From positions 2,294,001 to 2,358,000 of the forward strand of contig OZ244200.1 of assembly GCA_965216845.1 (NCBI GenBank): a stretch of 64,000 nucleotides of DNA, given 5' to 3'. Below are positions 34,864-44,394 of the stretch, piece by piece. The notes under the pieces are model-generated. The model worked only from the letters and a program-made list of their open reading frames with translations. It ran no database searches and had not been told where the DNA came from. Source of the DNA: Panacagrimonas sp965216845. GTDB taxonomy: Bacteria > Pseudomonadota > Gammaproteobacteria > Nevskiales > Nevskiaceae. The position numbers and the translations under genes were made by a program. Positions within the stretch are counted from its first letter, which is position 1; every line of letters starts with the position of its first letter.

Positions 34864-37524
34864 ATGACGGAATTTGCTAAGGAAGTATTGTCGGTCAATC
34901 TCGAAGACGAGATGCGCCGTTCCTATCTCGACTACGCCATGAGCGTGATCGTCGGGCGTGCGCTGCCGGACGCGCGCGACGGCTTGAAGCCGGTGCATCG
35001 GCGTATTCTGTACGCACAGCAGCAGGCCAATAATCTCTGGAACCGGCCGTATACCAAGTGCGCCCGCATCGTCGGCGACGTGATGGGTAAATTCCATCCG
35101 CACGGCGACAACGCCATTTACGATGCCCTGGTGCGTATGGCGCAGGATTTTTCCATGCGCTATCCGCTGATCGACGGCCAGGGCAATTTTGGCTCGGTGG
35201 ACGGCGATCCGCCGGCGGCGATGCGTTATACCGAATGCCGCATGCAGCGCCTGGGCAGCGAGCTGATGGCCGATATCGACGCGGAAACCGTTGATTTCGT
35301 GCCCAACTATGACGGCAAGGAGCTGGAGCCGGCGGTGTTGCCATCGCGCGTGCCACAGCTGCTGGTCAACGGCTCGTCCGGCATCGCGGTCGGGTTGGCG
35401 ACCAATATCCCGCCGCATAATCTGTCGGAGGTGATCGACGGCTGCGTGGCGCTGATCGATCAGCCGGAACTGGATCTGGACGCGCTGATGCGGCTGATTC
35501 CGGCGCCGGACTTTCCCACCGCCGGCCTGTTGCTGGACGCTCACGGCGCCAAACAGGCGTACAAGACCGGCCGTGGACGGGTGGTGATCCGTGCGCGCAC
35601 CCATGTCGAAGAAGTCGGCAAGGACAAGTCCGCCATCATCGTTACCGAGCTGCCGTATCAGGTCAACAAGGCGCGCTTGCAGGAGCGCATCGCCGAGCTG
35701 GTCAAAGAGAAAAAAATCGAGGGCATCAGCGAAATCCGCGATGAGTCCGACAAGGACGGCATGCGGATTTACATCGAGCTCAAGCGCGGTGAAAACGAAG
35801 AAGTCGCGCTCAATAATCTGTTCCAGCAGACGCAACTGCAGAGCAGCTTCGGCATCAATATCGTGGCGCTGGACGGCGGCCAGCCAAAGACGCTGTCGCT
35901 CAAGGGCCTGCTGGAGATCTTCATCCGCCACCGCCGCGAGGTGGTGACGCGGCGCACCCGCTATCTGTTGCGCGAAGCGCGCAAGCGCGCCCATGTGCTG
36001 GAAGGCCTGGCGGTGGCACTGGCCAACATCGACGAAATGATCGAGCTGATCAAGCGCTCGCCGAGTTCGGCCGAAGCCAAAGTGGCGTTGATGGAGCGCG
36101 ACTGGGATCCGGGCCTGGTCACCACGCTGCTCGAACGCGTGGATACCACGGCCACGCAGCCTGAGGACCTGGAAGCGGAGCTGGGTATTGTCGATGGCCG
36201 TTATCGCTTGTCTGCGGCACAGGCCAGCGCGATTCTGGAACTGCGCCTGTCGCGCCTGACCGCGCTGGAACAGGACAAGATCCACGAAGAGTTCCAGGAG
36301 CTGCTGGACGCCATTGCCGATTATCTGGATATTCTGGGTTCGGAGGCGCGCCTGTTGTCGGTAATCCGCGCCGAGCTACTGGCGATCAAGGAACAGTACG
36401 GTGATGAGCGCCGTACCGAAATCACCGATGCGGCACTGGATATCGCGCATGAGGACTTGATCGCACCGCAGGATATGGTGGTGACGCTGTCGCACGAAGG
36501 TTATGTCAAGGCGGTGCCGCTGGACGAATATCAGGCGCAGCATCGCGGCGGTCGCGGCAAGCTGGCGGCCACCACCAAGGATTCGGACTTCGTCGACAGC
36601 CTGTGGACCGCGCATTCGCACGACTGGCTGTTGTGCTTTGGTTCCACCGGCAAGGTTTACAAACTGCGGGTATTCGAGCTGCCGCGAGGCAGTCGTGGCG
36701 CGCGCGGACGGCCTTTCGTCAATCTTCTTCCGCTGGAGGAAGGTGAGCGGATCAGCGCGGTGTTGTCGATCAAATCCTTTGACGATCCGGGCAAAACCAT
36801 CTTCATGGCCACGCGCCTGGGCACGGTCAAGAAGACGCCCTTGTCCGCCTTTGCCAATATCCGTTCCAACGGCATCATCGCGGTGGATTTGCGGGTGGGT
36901 GATGCCCTGGTGGGCGTTGCCTTGACCGACGGCGCTAACGACATTCTCCTGTTCACGGACGCCGGCCGCGTGATTCGTTTTGCCGAATCAGACGTGCGCG
37001 CCATGGGACGGACCGCGACCGGCGTGCGTGGCATGCGCCTGGTCGGGCGCAAGGCGGCGCTCAGCGACGAGGCGGATACCGACGAGAACGCCGATGATGC
37101 AGCCGCCCAAGCCAACGCAACGAATGTGAGAATCATCGCCATGATTGTCGCCGACGGCGGCGATGTGCTGACCGTTTCCGAAAACGGCTACGGCAAACGC
37201 ACCGCCATCGATCAGTTCCCGCGTCGCGGGCGCGGCGGGCAGGGCGTGCTGGCGCAGGCACTGTCGGACAAGAGCGGCAATCTGGTCGGCGCCATTGAAG
37301 TCACCGAAGACGATGAGGTGATGCTGATTTCCGAAGCCGGCATTCTCATCCGCTTCAAGGTCGGTTCGGTCCGGCAGATGAGTCGCAATACCCAGGGCGT
37401 GCGTTTGATGCGACCGGGCGACGGTGATCGCTTGGTGGGTGTGGACCGGATTGAAACCGAAGGTGAGGACGAGGAAGGCGAGGCGTCTTCAGAAGCAGAA
37501 AGCCCGGCGCCCGATCAAGGCTGA
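34864..37524 (+). CDS. gyrA: DNA gyrase subunit A
   Basis: Type II topoisomerase breakage-reunion subunit. 886 residues. The catalytic Tyr is Y122 (AMRYTECRM). The quinolone-resistance region reads HPHGDNAIYDALVRM, so residue 83 in E. coli numbering is Asn, where E. coli has Ser, while Asp87 is kept. The C-terminal propeller carries the GyrA box (QHRGGRGK) that marks gyrase rather than topoisomerase IV, and an acidic tail ends the protein. First gene of the gyrA-serC-serA-pheA run. Confidence 0.96.
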   Translation: MTEFAKEVLSVNLEDEMRRSYLDYAMSVIVGRALPDARDGLKPVHRRILYAQQQANNLWNRPYTKCARIVGDVMGKFHPHGDNAIYDALVRMAQDFSMRYPLIDGQGNFGSVDGDPPAAMRYTECRMQRLGSELMADIDAETVDFVPNYDGKELEPAVLPSRVPQLLVNGSSGIAVGLATNIPPHNLSEVIDGCVALIDQPELDLDALMRLIPAPDFPTAGLLLDAHGAKQAYKTGRGRVVIRARTHVEEVGKDKSAIIVTELPYQVNKARLQERIAELVKEKKIEGISEIRDESDKDGMRIYIELKRGENEEVALNNLFQQTQLQSSFGINIVALDGGQPKTLSLKGLLEIFIRHRREVVTRRTRYLLREARKRAHVLEGLAVALANIDEMIELIKRSPSSAEAKVALMERDWDPGLVTTLLERVDTTATQPEDLEAELGIVDGRYRLSAAQASAILELRLSRLTALEQDKIHEEFQELLDAIADYLDILGSEARLLSVIRAELLAIKEQYGDERRTEITDAALDIAHEDLIAPQDMVVTLSHEGYVKAVPLDEYQAQHRGGRGKLAATTKDSDFVDSLWTAHSHDWLLCFGSTGKVYKLRVFELPRGSRGARGRPFVNLLPLEEGERISAVLSIKSFDDPGKTIFMATRLGTVKKTPLSAFANIRSNGIIAVDLRVGDALVGVALTDGANDILLFTDAGRVIRFAESDVRAMGRTATGVRGMRLVGRKAALSDEADTDENADDAAAQANATNVRIIAMIVADGGDVLTVSENGYGKRTAIDQFPRRGRGGQGVLAQALSDKSGNLVGAIEVTEDDEVMLISEAGILIRFKVGSVRQMSRNTQGVRLMRPGDGDRLVGVDRIETEGEDEEGEASSEAESPAPDQG

Positions 37525-37573
37525 TTCAATGGCGCGGCGCTGGCGGCGTGCTGTGGCGAACATCCACTTTAGC

Positions 37574-37590
37574 TAATACATTAAGTATTA
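37574..37590 (+). promoter_or_regulatory. AT-rich inverted repeat in the serC leader
   Basis: TAATAC/GTATTA arms with a 5-base loop sit in an unusually AT-rich 45-base stretch just before serC, in otherwise GC-rich DNA. It could be a promoter -10 region plus an operator, or a translation-control element. No clear -35 was found and no protein partner can be named. Confidence 0.4.
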
Positions 37591-37606
37591 TTTGTAATTA
37601 ATTGTA

Positions 37607-38689
37607 ATGAAAAGAATTTATAACTTCAGTGCTGGGCCGGCGACGCTTCCGCTTCCGGTGCTGGAGCAGATTCAATCGGAGCTGCTGGATTGGCAGGGCA
37701 GCGGCATGGGTGTGATGGAAATGTCGCATCGCGGCAAGGCCTTCGTCAGCATTGCCGAGCAGGCCGAAGCCGATTTGCGCAAGCTGGCGGACATTTCCGA
37801 CGACTACGCCGCGCTGTTCATGCAGGGCGGGGCGAGCGCGCAGTTCGCCTTCATTCCACAAAATCTGTTGGGCGACAAAACCCGGGCCGATTACATCTGG
37901 ACCGGGGACTGGAGCAAGAAGGCGATCAAGGAAGCGCGACGCTTCGCGAATGTGAACATCGCCGCCAGTGCCGAGGACCGCCAGTTCACCTGCGTGCCGG
38001 CGCGCGCGGATTGGCAACTGAGCGCCGACAGCGCTTACGTGCACATCACCACCAATGAAACCATTCACGGCGTCGAGTTCGCCGACGATCCGGACACCGG
38101 CGATGTGCCGCTGGTGGCGGACATGTCATCCAACTTCCTGTCGCGCCCGTTCGATCTGCAGCGCTATGGCCTGATCTACGCCGGCGCGCAGAAGAACATC
38201 GGGCCGGCGGGGCTGACCGTGGTCATCGTGCGCAAGGATTTGTTGGGTCATGCGGCGGATACCACGCCCGGCGTGTTCAACTATCAATCGGTGGCCGATG
38301 CCGACTCCATGCTCAACACACCGCCTTGCTTTGCCTGGTACGTGTCTGGCCTGGTGTTCCGCTGGATGCTGGAACAGGGCGGATTGACGGCCTTGGGCGA
38401 GCGCAACGCGCGCAAGGCGCGTCTGTTGTATGACTACATCGACGGCGAGGATTTTTATCGCAACCCGGTTGCGGTGGCGGACCGCTCACGCATGAACGTG
38501 CCATTCACGCTGGCCGACAGTGCGCTGGATGCTGATTTCCTCAAAGGCGCCGAGGCGGCCGAACTCAGCGGTTTGAAGGGGCATCGGGCGGTCGGCGGCA
38601 TGCGCGCCTCCATCTACAACGCAATGCCGGAAGAAGGCGTCCTTGCCTTGGTCGATTACATGAAAGAGTTCGTTCGCACCCGCGGATAA
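37607..38689 (+). CDS. serC: Phosphoserine aminotransferase SerC
   Basis: PLP enzyme of serine (and pyridoxine) synthesis converting 3-phosphohydroxypyruvate to phosphoserine. 360 residues, family length. It opens MKRIYNFSAGPATLP; the PLP lysine lies in YAGAQKNIGPAG; MSHRGKAF and the ADMSSNFLSRP block are conserved. There is an 82-base gap from gyrA with its own AT-rich leader. Confidence 0.96.
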   Translation: MKRIYNFSAGPATLPLPVLEQIQSELLDWQGSGMGVMEMSHRGKAFVSIAEQAEADLRKLADISDDYAALFMQGGASAQFAFIPQNLLGDKTRADYIWTGDWSKKAIKEARRFANVNIAASAEDRQFTCVPARADWQLSADSAYVHITTNETIHGVEFADDPDTGDVPLVADMSSNFLSRPFDLQRYGLIYAGAQKNIGPAGLTVVIVRKDLLGHAADTTPGVFNYQSVADADSMLNTPPCFAWYVSGLVFRWMLEQGGLTALGERNARKARLLYDYIDGEDFYRNPVAVADRSRMNVPFTLADSALDADFLKGAEAAELSGLKGHRAVGGMRASIYNAMPEEGVLALVDYMKEFVRTRG

Positions 38690-38698
38690 CACCACGAA

Positions 38699-39874
38699 AT
38701 GTTCAAAATCCAGACGCTCAACAACATTTCCGTTCGCGGGCTGGAACGCTTGCCGCGCGAACGCTACGAGGTCGCCTCAGCGCTGTCCTCGCCAGACGCC
38801 ATCCTGGTCCGCTCGGCCAAGATGCACGACATGCAGATCGCGCCCTCGGTCAAGGCGATTGCGCGCGCCGGCGCTGGCACCAACAACATCCCCGTGGCAA
38901 CAATGACCGAGCGCGGCGTGCCGGTGTTCAATGCGCCGGGTGCCAACGCCAATGCGGTCAAGGAGCTGGTACTGGCCGGTATGTTGTTGGCCGCCCGCAA
39001 TATCGCCCCGGCGCTGGATTACGTTGGCGGCTTGAAAGGTGATGACGACGCTTTGCACAAGGCGGTTGAAAAAGGCAAGAAACAGTTTGTCGGCCTGGAG
39101 TTGCCGGGACGCAGCCTGGGGGTGATCGGGCTGGGCGCTATCGGCGTTCGCGTCGCCAACGCGGCGGTGGAGCTGGGCATGGAAGTCTGGGGCTTTGATC
39201 CGGCCATGACGGTGCAGAACGCCTGGCAGCTCGACGCGCGCGTCAAGCAGGCGATTTCCGCCGATGATCTGGCCACACGCGCGCAGTTTCTTTCCGTACA
39301 CGTACCGTTGATCGATGCCACGCGCGGCCTGCTCAATGCCGAACGCATCGCCCTGATGCCGAAAAAAGCAGTGGTGCTGAATTTTTCGCGCCAGGGCATC
39401 GTGGACGACCAAGCGGCGTTGGCAGCACTGGACGCAGGGCATCTGCACGCCTACGTGTGCGACTTTCCAACCAATGCCTTGATCGCGCATCCGCGCGTCA
39501 TCGCCACTCCGCACCTCGGCGCATCCACCGGCGAGGCGGAAGAAAACTGCGCGGTGATGGTGGCCGATCAGCTACGCGATTTCCTGGAAAGCGGCAACGT
39601 CAGCAACTCGGTCAACTTCCCCAAGGCCGTTTTGCCCTTGTTGCCAGGTAAAACCCGACTGGCGATTGCCAATGCCAATGTGCCGAATATGGTCGGTCAG
39701 ATTTCCACCGCACTGGCGCGACACGAGCTGAATATCGCGGACTTGCTCAATAAGTCGCGCGGCGAACTGGCCTATACACTGGTGGATGTGGATTCTGCGA
39801 TTCCGGTGAGCGTGTTGGACGAAATCCAGTCTGTCGGCGGCGTTTTGAGCGCTCGCGTGATCTCGACAAACTGA
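38699..39874 (+). CDS. serA: D-3-phosphoglycerate dehydrogenase SerA
   Basis: First step of serine synthesis, NAD-dependent. 391 residues: a substrate domain with ARAGAGTNNI, an NAD Rossmann motif (GVIGLGAIGVRVAN), a catalytic Arg/Glu/His pattern ending HLGASTGEAEEN, and a C-terminal ACT domain (about 320-391) that suggests serine feedback. Short form without the extra domain of E. coli-type enzymes. It sits between serC and pheA, so two consecutive serine steps are adjacent. Confidence 0.94.
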   Translation: MFKIQTLNNISVRGLERLPRERYEVASALSSPDAILVRSAKMHDMQIAPSVKAIARAGAGTNNIPVATMTERGVPVFNAPGANANAVKELVLAGMLLAARNIAPALDYVGGLKGDDDALHKAVEKGKKQFVGLELPGRSLGVIGLGAIGVRVANAAVELGMEVWGFDPAMTVQNAWQLDARVKQAISADDLATRAQFLSVHVPLIDATRGLLNAERIALMPKKAVVLNFSRQGIVDDQAALAALDAGHLHAYVCDFPTNALIAHPRVIATPHLGASTGEAEENCAVMVADQLRDFLESGNVSNSVNFPKAVLPLLPGKTRLAIANANVPNMVGQISTALARHELNIADLLNKSRGELAYTLVDVDSAIPVSVLDEIQSVGGVLSARVISTN

Positions 39875-39916
39875 GCGCGTCGGACCCCGAAATCTGATTT
39901 GCGGGAAAATAGGGGC

Positions 39917-41032
39917 ATGAGCCGTAGCCAACTGAAAACGCCCCAAAGCCTGGACGACGCACGTCAGCAGATCGACGGCATTGACGAGCAGATTCAGGCG
40001 CTGATCTCTGACCGTGCGCGCATTGCGCAGGAAGTGGCGCGGATCAAGCAGGCGCGCGGTGATGTGGGTGATCATTACCGTCCGGCGCGCGAAGCAGAGG
40101 TCTTGCGCCGCGCCATGCAACGCAATCAGCAGGCTGGCGGTGGCCCATTGACGGACGAAGTCATCGCGCGACTGATGCGTGAAATCATGTCGGCCTGTCT
40201 GTCGCTGGAATCGCCGCTGACCGTGGCCTATCTGGGGCCGGAAGGCACCTACACCCAGGCAGCGGCGCTCAAACACTTTGGCGATGGCGTCACCGCGCGC
40301 GCGCTGATGGCGGTGGACGAGATCTTCCGCGATGTCGAATCCGGCGCCGCCGACTACGGCGTGGTGCCGGTGGAGAATTCCATTGGTGGGGTGGTGACGC
40401 ACACGCTGGATGCCCTGGTCCACACCAAGCTCAGAATCTGCGGCGAGGTGATGCTGCCGGTACATCACCATTTGCTGTCCAAATCATCCGCACTGGATGA
40501 GATTCGCACGGTATATGCGCATCCCCAGTCCTTCGCGCAAACCCGGAAATGGCTGGATGCCCGGCTGCCACGCGCGCAACGTGAAGTCGTCAACAGCAAC
40601 GGAGAAGCGGCCCGCATTGCCGCCAATTCCGGTGGCGCGGCCATTGCCGGCCTGCCGGCGGCGCGGCTGTACGAACTTTCCATACTGGCGTCGAATATCG
40701 AGGACGATCCGGGGAATACCACCCGTTTTCTGATTATCGGAAAACACGACCCCGGTGTGACGGGTTCGGATATCACCTCGGTGGTGGCCACCGCGCACCG
40801 CAATCAACCCGGCGCCCTGTTTGGATTATTGAAGCCACTGGCCGACAGAGACATCGACATGAACCGGATCGAATCCCGTCCGGTGCGGGGCTCACCCGTT
40901 TCTGATTATTATTTCTTCATCGATTTCAAGGGGCATGCCAGCGAAGCGCCAATCAGTTCCGTGCTGGAGGAAGTACGTGGCAATGCCGCGTTCTTCAAGA
41001 TCCTTGGTTCCTATCCCAAAGCCGTCGTCTGA
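39917..41032 (+). CDS. pheA: Bifunctional chorismate mutase / prephenate dehydratase
   Basis: Phenylalanine pathway. 371 residues from the ATG at 39917. An AroQ chorismate mutase domain (about 15-95; the IDEQIQALISDRARIAQEVARIK helix) is followed by the prephenate dehydratase domain (AYLGPEGTYTQAA, VVPVENSIGG) and an ACT domain with the ESRP motif (about 285-370) for phenylalanine inhibition. The stop overlaps the hisC start by one base (TGATG). Confidence 0.95.
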   Translation: MSRSQLKTPQSLDDARQQIDGIDEQIQALISDRARIAQEVARIKQARGDVGDHYRPAREAEVLRRAMQRNQQAGGGPLTDEVIARLMREIMSACLSLESPLTVAYLGPEGTYTQAAALKHFGDGVTARALMAVDEIFRDVESGAADYGVVPVENSIGGVVTHTLDALVHTKLRICGEVMLPVHHHLLSKSSALDEIRTVYAHPQSFAQTRKWLDARLPRAQREVVNSNGEAARIAANSGGAAIAGLPAARLYELSILASNIEDDPGNTTRFLIIGKHDPGVTGSDITSVVATAHRNQPGALFGLLKPLADRDIDMNRIESRPVRGSPVSDYYFFIDFKGHASEAPISSVLEEVRGNAAFFKILGSYPKAVV

Positions 41033-42177
41033 TGCCTGAGTTGAGCAAAACCAACGCCTTGAGCCGCAATGCATTGCCGGGTGTTCTGCAATTGCAGCCT
41101 TATTCTCCGGGTATGCCGATCGAGGAACTGCAAAGAAATCTCGGTCTGGATAACGTCATCAAGATGGCCTCCAACGAAAATCCCTGTGGCCCCAGTCCGC
41201 GGGTCAAGGAAGCCATCGCCAAGGCCTGTTGCGAGCTCAGCCTTGCGCACTATCCCGACGGCAGTGGTCATTGTCTGAAGGAGAAAATCAGCCAGTCGCA
41301 CGCAATCTCTCCCGACTGCATCACCCTGGGCAACGGATCAAACGATATTCTGGAATTTGTTTGCCGGATCTACGCCGGTCCCGGTCGGGCCGTGATGTTT
41401 TCCGAATATGCGTTCGCGGTCTATCCACTGGCGACCAAAGCGCAAGATGCCGATGCCGTTGTCGTGCCGGCCCTTGCCGCCGACCATGCGCGAATGCCTT
41501 ACGGCCATGATTTGACTGGCTTTGCCGCGCAACTCAAGCGCCGGGACGACATCAGTCTGATTTTCATCGCCAACCCGAACAATCCGACCGGAACCTGGAA
41601 TACGGCCGCCGAGTTACTCGGTTTTCTGGAGCAGGTTCCAGATCACATGATTGTGGTGCTGGACGAGGCCTATTGGCACTATCAGGATCCGGCGTTGCGG
41701 CCCGATTCGCGAGAGTGGCTGCGCCAGTTTAATAATCTGATCATTACCAGAACTTTTTCCAAGGTTTACGGCCTGGCCGGTCTGCGCGTGGGTTATGCCT
41801 TGTCGGCGCCGGAAATCGCAGATCTGATGAACCGCGTACGCCAGCCGTTCAACAACAACAGCCTGGCGTTGCTGGCGGCGCAAACCGCATTGGAAGATCA
41901 GCCGCACGTGTCCCAATCGGTTGAAATCAACAGTCGTGAACGCGCGCGTTTGCAACAAGCGCTGGAAGCGCAGGGGCTGACGGTGCTGCCTTCACAGACC
42001 AACTTTCTCACCGTCGGCTTTGGCCGTGACGCCAGCCCCATCCACCAAGCGTTGCTGCAAAGCGGGATTATCGTGCGGCCGATGGGGTCTTATGACATGC
42101 CCGAATTCCTGCGCGTCACCGTTGGGCGGGAAGAGGAAAACACGCGCTTCCTCAACGCACTCCTGAACGTTTTGTAA
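41032..42177 (+). CDS. hisC: Histidinol-phosphate / aromatic aminotransferase HisC
   Basis: PLP-dependent class I/II aminotransferase. 381 residues. The PLP lysine lies in TRTFSKVYGLAGLRVGY, and the SNENPCGPSPR and ANPNNPTGT motifs are present. In this position between pheA and tyrA the enzyme (often called HisC2) probably works in phenylalanine/tyrosine synthesis as well as, or instead of, histidine synthesis. Confidence 0.93.
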   Translation: MPELSKTNALSRNALPGVLQLQPYSPGMPIEELQRNLGLDNVIKMASNENPCGPSPRVKEAIAKACCELSLAHYPDGSGHCLKEKISQSHAISPDCITLGNGSNDILEFVCRIYAGPGRAVMFSEYAFAVYPLATKAQDADAVVVPALAADHARMPYGHDLTGFAAQLKRRDDISLIFIANPNNPTGTWNTAAELLGFLEQVPDHMIVVLDEAYWHYQDPALRPDSREWLRQFNNLIITRTFSKVYGLAGLRVGYALSAPEIADLMNRVRQPFNNNSLALLAAQTALEDQPHVSQSVEINSRERARLQQALEAQGLTVLPSQTNFLTVGFGRDASPIHQALLQSGIIVRPMGSYDMPEFLRVTVGREEENTRFLNALLNVL

Positions 42178-42178
42178 A

Positions 42179-43042
42179 GTGCGCCGTGTCTCCTTGATTG
42201 GCTTGGGGTTGATCGGCGCGTCGCTGGCCAAGGCGCTAAAGCGCGCAGACGCCAGTCTTCAACTAACCGCTTTTGATACGGACCCCGCACAGCTCAAGCT
42301 TGCTGTCGAACAAGGCATGATTGATTGCGCGGCGCAAAATGCGGCAACGGCGGTGCGGCAAGCGGATATCGTCATTTTTGCGGTGCCGGTCAGGCGCACC
42401 AGTGAGGCCTTGCAATCGGCTCGATCCGGCTTGCCGGCTGACGCCGTCTTGACCGACGTCGGCAGCACAAAGCAATCGGTGCTGGCCGATGTCAAGGCCG
42501 TTTTCGGCGAAATACCACCGAATTTCGTGGCGGCGCATCCAATCGCCGGTACCGAAAAAAGCGGCGCCGCGGCGGCGATGGCGAACTTATTCGAAAAACA
42601 TCGCGTGATCATCACGCCGCACGAAAACCAGTCGGCGTCGGCCGCCGAACTGGTGCGTCGGATGTGGCAATCCACCGGCGCGCGCGTGGTGGAAATGCCG
42701 GCTGATCGTCATGATGCGATATTCGCCGCAACCTCACATCTGCCGCATGTACTGGCGTATGCTTTTGTGGACATGCTCACACGGCTGGAGTCGGCGGATC
42801 TGATTTTCAGTAATGCCGGCGGCGGGTTTCGTGATTTCACTCGTATCGCCAGTTCCAGCCCGCACATGTGGCACGACATCGTGCGCGCCAACCGGGATCA
42901 GGTCTGCAAGGTCCTGGAGCAACAGATTGGCGAACTTCAAGCCATGTTGGCCTTGATGAAGGACGGACAATGGGATCAGTTGGAGCAGTGGTTTCAGCGC
43001 GCGCGCGACACGCGTGAAAAATACTTGCAGCAGATTGAGTGA
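42179..43042 (+). CDS. tyrA: Prephenate dehydrogenase TyrA
   Basis: Tyrosine pathway; oxidative decarboxylation of prephenate. 287 residues from a GTG one base after hisC. It has an NAD(P) Rossmann motif (IGLGLIGASLAKAL), then AVPVRRT, the conserved FVAAHPIAGTEKSG and the catalytic-region HLPHVLAYA. It ends overlapping aroA by 4 bases. In Pseudomonas tyrA and aroA are fused; here they remain separate overlapping genes. Confidence 0.93.
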   Translation: MRRVSLIGLGLIGASLAKALKRADASLQLTAFDTDPAQLKLAVEQGMIDCAAQNAATAVRQADIVIFAVPVRRTSEALQSARSGLPADAVLTDVGSTKQSVLADVKAVFGEIPPNFVAAHPIAGTEKSGAAAAMANLFEKHRVIITPHENQSASAAELVRRMWQSTGARVVEMPADRHDAIFAATSHLPHVLAYAFVDMLTRLESADLIFSNAGGGFRDFTRIASSSPHMWHDIVRANRDQVCKVLEQQIGELQAMLALMKDGQWDQLEQWFQRARDTREKYLQQIE

Positions 43043-44379
43043 ATCAGGCCACAGTAACCTTGAACAAGCGCAATAATATTTTCTGGGATATTACGCCTGG
43101 CGGGCAGCCGCAGGGCGCGATACGCGTTCCGGGAGATAAATCCATTTCCCATCGCGGTGCGATGTTGGGCGCCATCGCCCAAGGCACCACGTGGGTGGAG
43201 GGTTTTCTCAACGGCGCGGATTGTCTGGCGACGATGCGCGCGTTTCAAGCCATGGGCGTTGAAGTCGAACAGGCGCAGGCAACATCCCTGGAAATTCAGG
43301 GCGTCGGCTTGCGCGGGTTGGCGGCGCCCAATCATCCGCTGGACCTGGGTAACTCCGGAACCTCCATGCGCCTGATGTCCGGACTGATGGCGGCGCAGAA
43401 TTTCGAGACCACCCTGGTGGGCGATGCCTCGCTATCGAGTCGCCCCATGCAACGGGTCATCGGCCCCTTGCAGGCAATGGGGGCGAAAATCGAATCCCGC
43501 CAAGGCAAGGCGCCGCTGCGCATTCACCCGGTAACCAGCTTGCGGGCGATTGACCATGTTTCCAAGGTCGCCAGCGCGCAGGTGAAATCCTGTGTGTTGC
43601 TGGCCGGGCTATACGCCGATGGTGTCACCTCGGTGACCGAGCCGGGTATTTCACGTGATCACACCGAGAAAATGCTGGAAACCTTTGGCGTGCAGGTGCA
43701 ATGTCACGGGCACCGCGTCAGCGTAGCGGGGGACGCGCATTTGCTGGGCAGCAGGATATCGGTGCCGGCGGATGTTTCATCGGCGGCATTTTTCATGGTG
43801 GCCGCCGCGCTGACACCGGGTTCAGACCTTGAACTGATCGATGTTGGCATCAATCCTACGCGCACCGGCGTCGTGGAAATTCTGCAACGGATGGGCGCGC
43901 ACATCGAACTGAACCATCGGCGCGACTTTGGCGCCGAGCCGGTCGCCAACATTCGCGTCCGGGGACAGGGTTTGCGCGGCATCGAGGTCGATCCCGCCCT
44001 GGTAGCCTCGGCGATTGACGAATTCCCGGCAGTGTTCGTGGCGGCGGCCTGCGCCGAAGGAGAGACCGTCATCAGCGGTGCGGCCGAGCTGCGGGTGAAG
44101 GAGTCCGACCGCATTCAGACCATGGTCGATGGTCTGCGTAACCTTGGTATTGATGCCCAAGCCACGCCCGACGGCGCCTGCATTCAGGGGGGGCGGATTC
44201 AAGGCGGCGAAGTGGACTCGCACGGCGATCACCGTGTCGCCATGTCTTTTGCCATGGCGGGCTTTGCGGCCAGCAAACCGATCCGGATTCGGGATTGCGC
44301 CAACGTCGATACGTCTTTTCCCGGGTTTGCGGAACTCGCGCACCAAACCGGCCTTGATATTTCGGTCCGTCATGGCTGA
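43039..44379 (+). CDS. aroA: EPSP synthase, class II type
   Basis: Shikimate-pathway 3-phosphoshikimate 1-carboxyvinyltransferase. 446 residues from a GTG that overlaps the tyrA stop. Conserved blocks: GDKSISHR, LGNSGTSMR, SAQVKSCVLLAGL, SRDHTEKML, NPTRTG and SHGDHRVAMS. The combination GDKS, SAQVK, RDHTE and NPTR is that of class II EPSP synthases, several of which tolerate glyphosate naturally; sensitivity of this one is not known. Confidence 0.95.
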   Translation: MNQATVTLNKRNNIFWDITPGGQPQGAIRVPGDKSISHRGAMLGAIAQGTTWVEGFLNGADCLATMRAFQAMGVEVEQAQATSLEIQGVGLRGLAAPNHPLDLGNSGTSMRLMSGLMAAQNFETTLVGDASLSSRPMQRVIGPLQAMGAKIESRQGKAPLRIHPVTSLRAIDHVSKVASAQVKSCVLLAGLYADGVTSVTEPGISRDHTEKMLETFGVQVQCHGHRVSVAGDAHLLGSRISVPADVSSAAFFMVAAALTPGSDLELIDVGINPTRTGVVEILQRMGAHIELNHRRDFGAEPVANIRVRGQGLRGIEVDPALVASAIDEFPAVFVAAACAEGETVISGAAELRVKESDRIQTMVDGLRNLGIDAQATPDGACIQGGRIQGGEVDSHGDHRVAMSFAMAGFAASKPIRIRDCANVDTSFPGFAELAHQTGLDISVRHG

Positions 44380-44394
44380 GCAAGGCCTCGGCGC

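Noticed and set aside
34777..36285. 502-codon minus-strand frame opposite gyrA
   Set aside because: Shadow of gyrA; no recognisable product, and it runs across the gyrA promoter.
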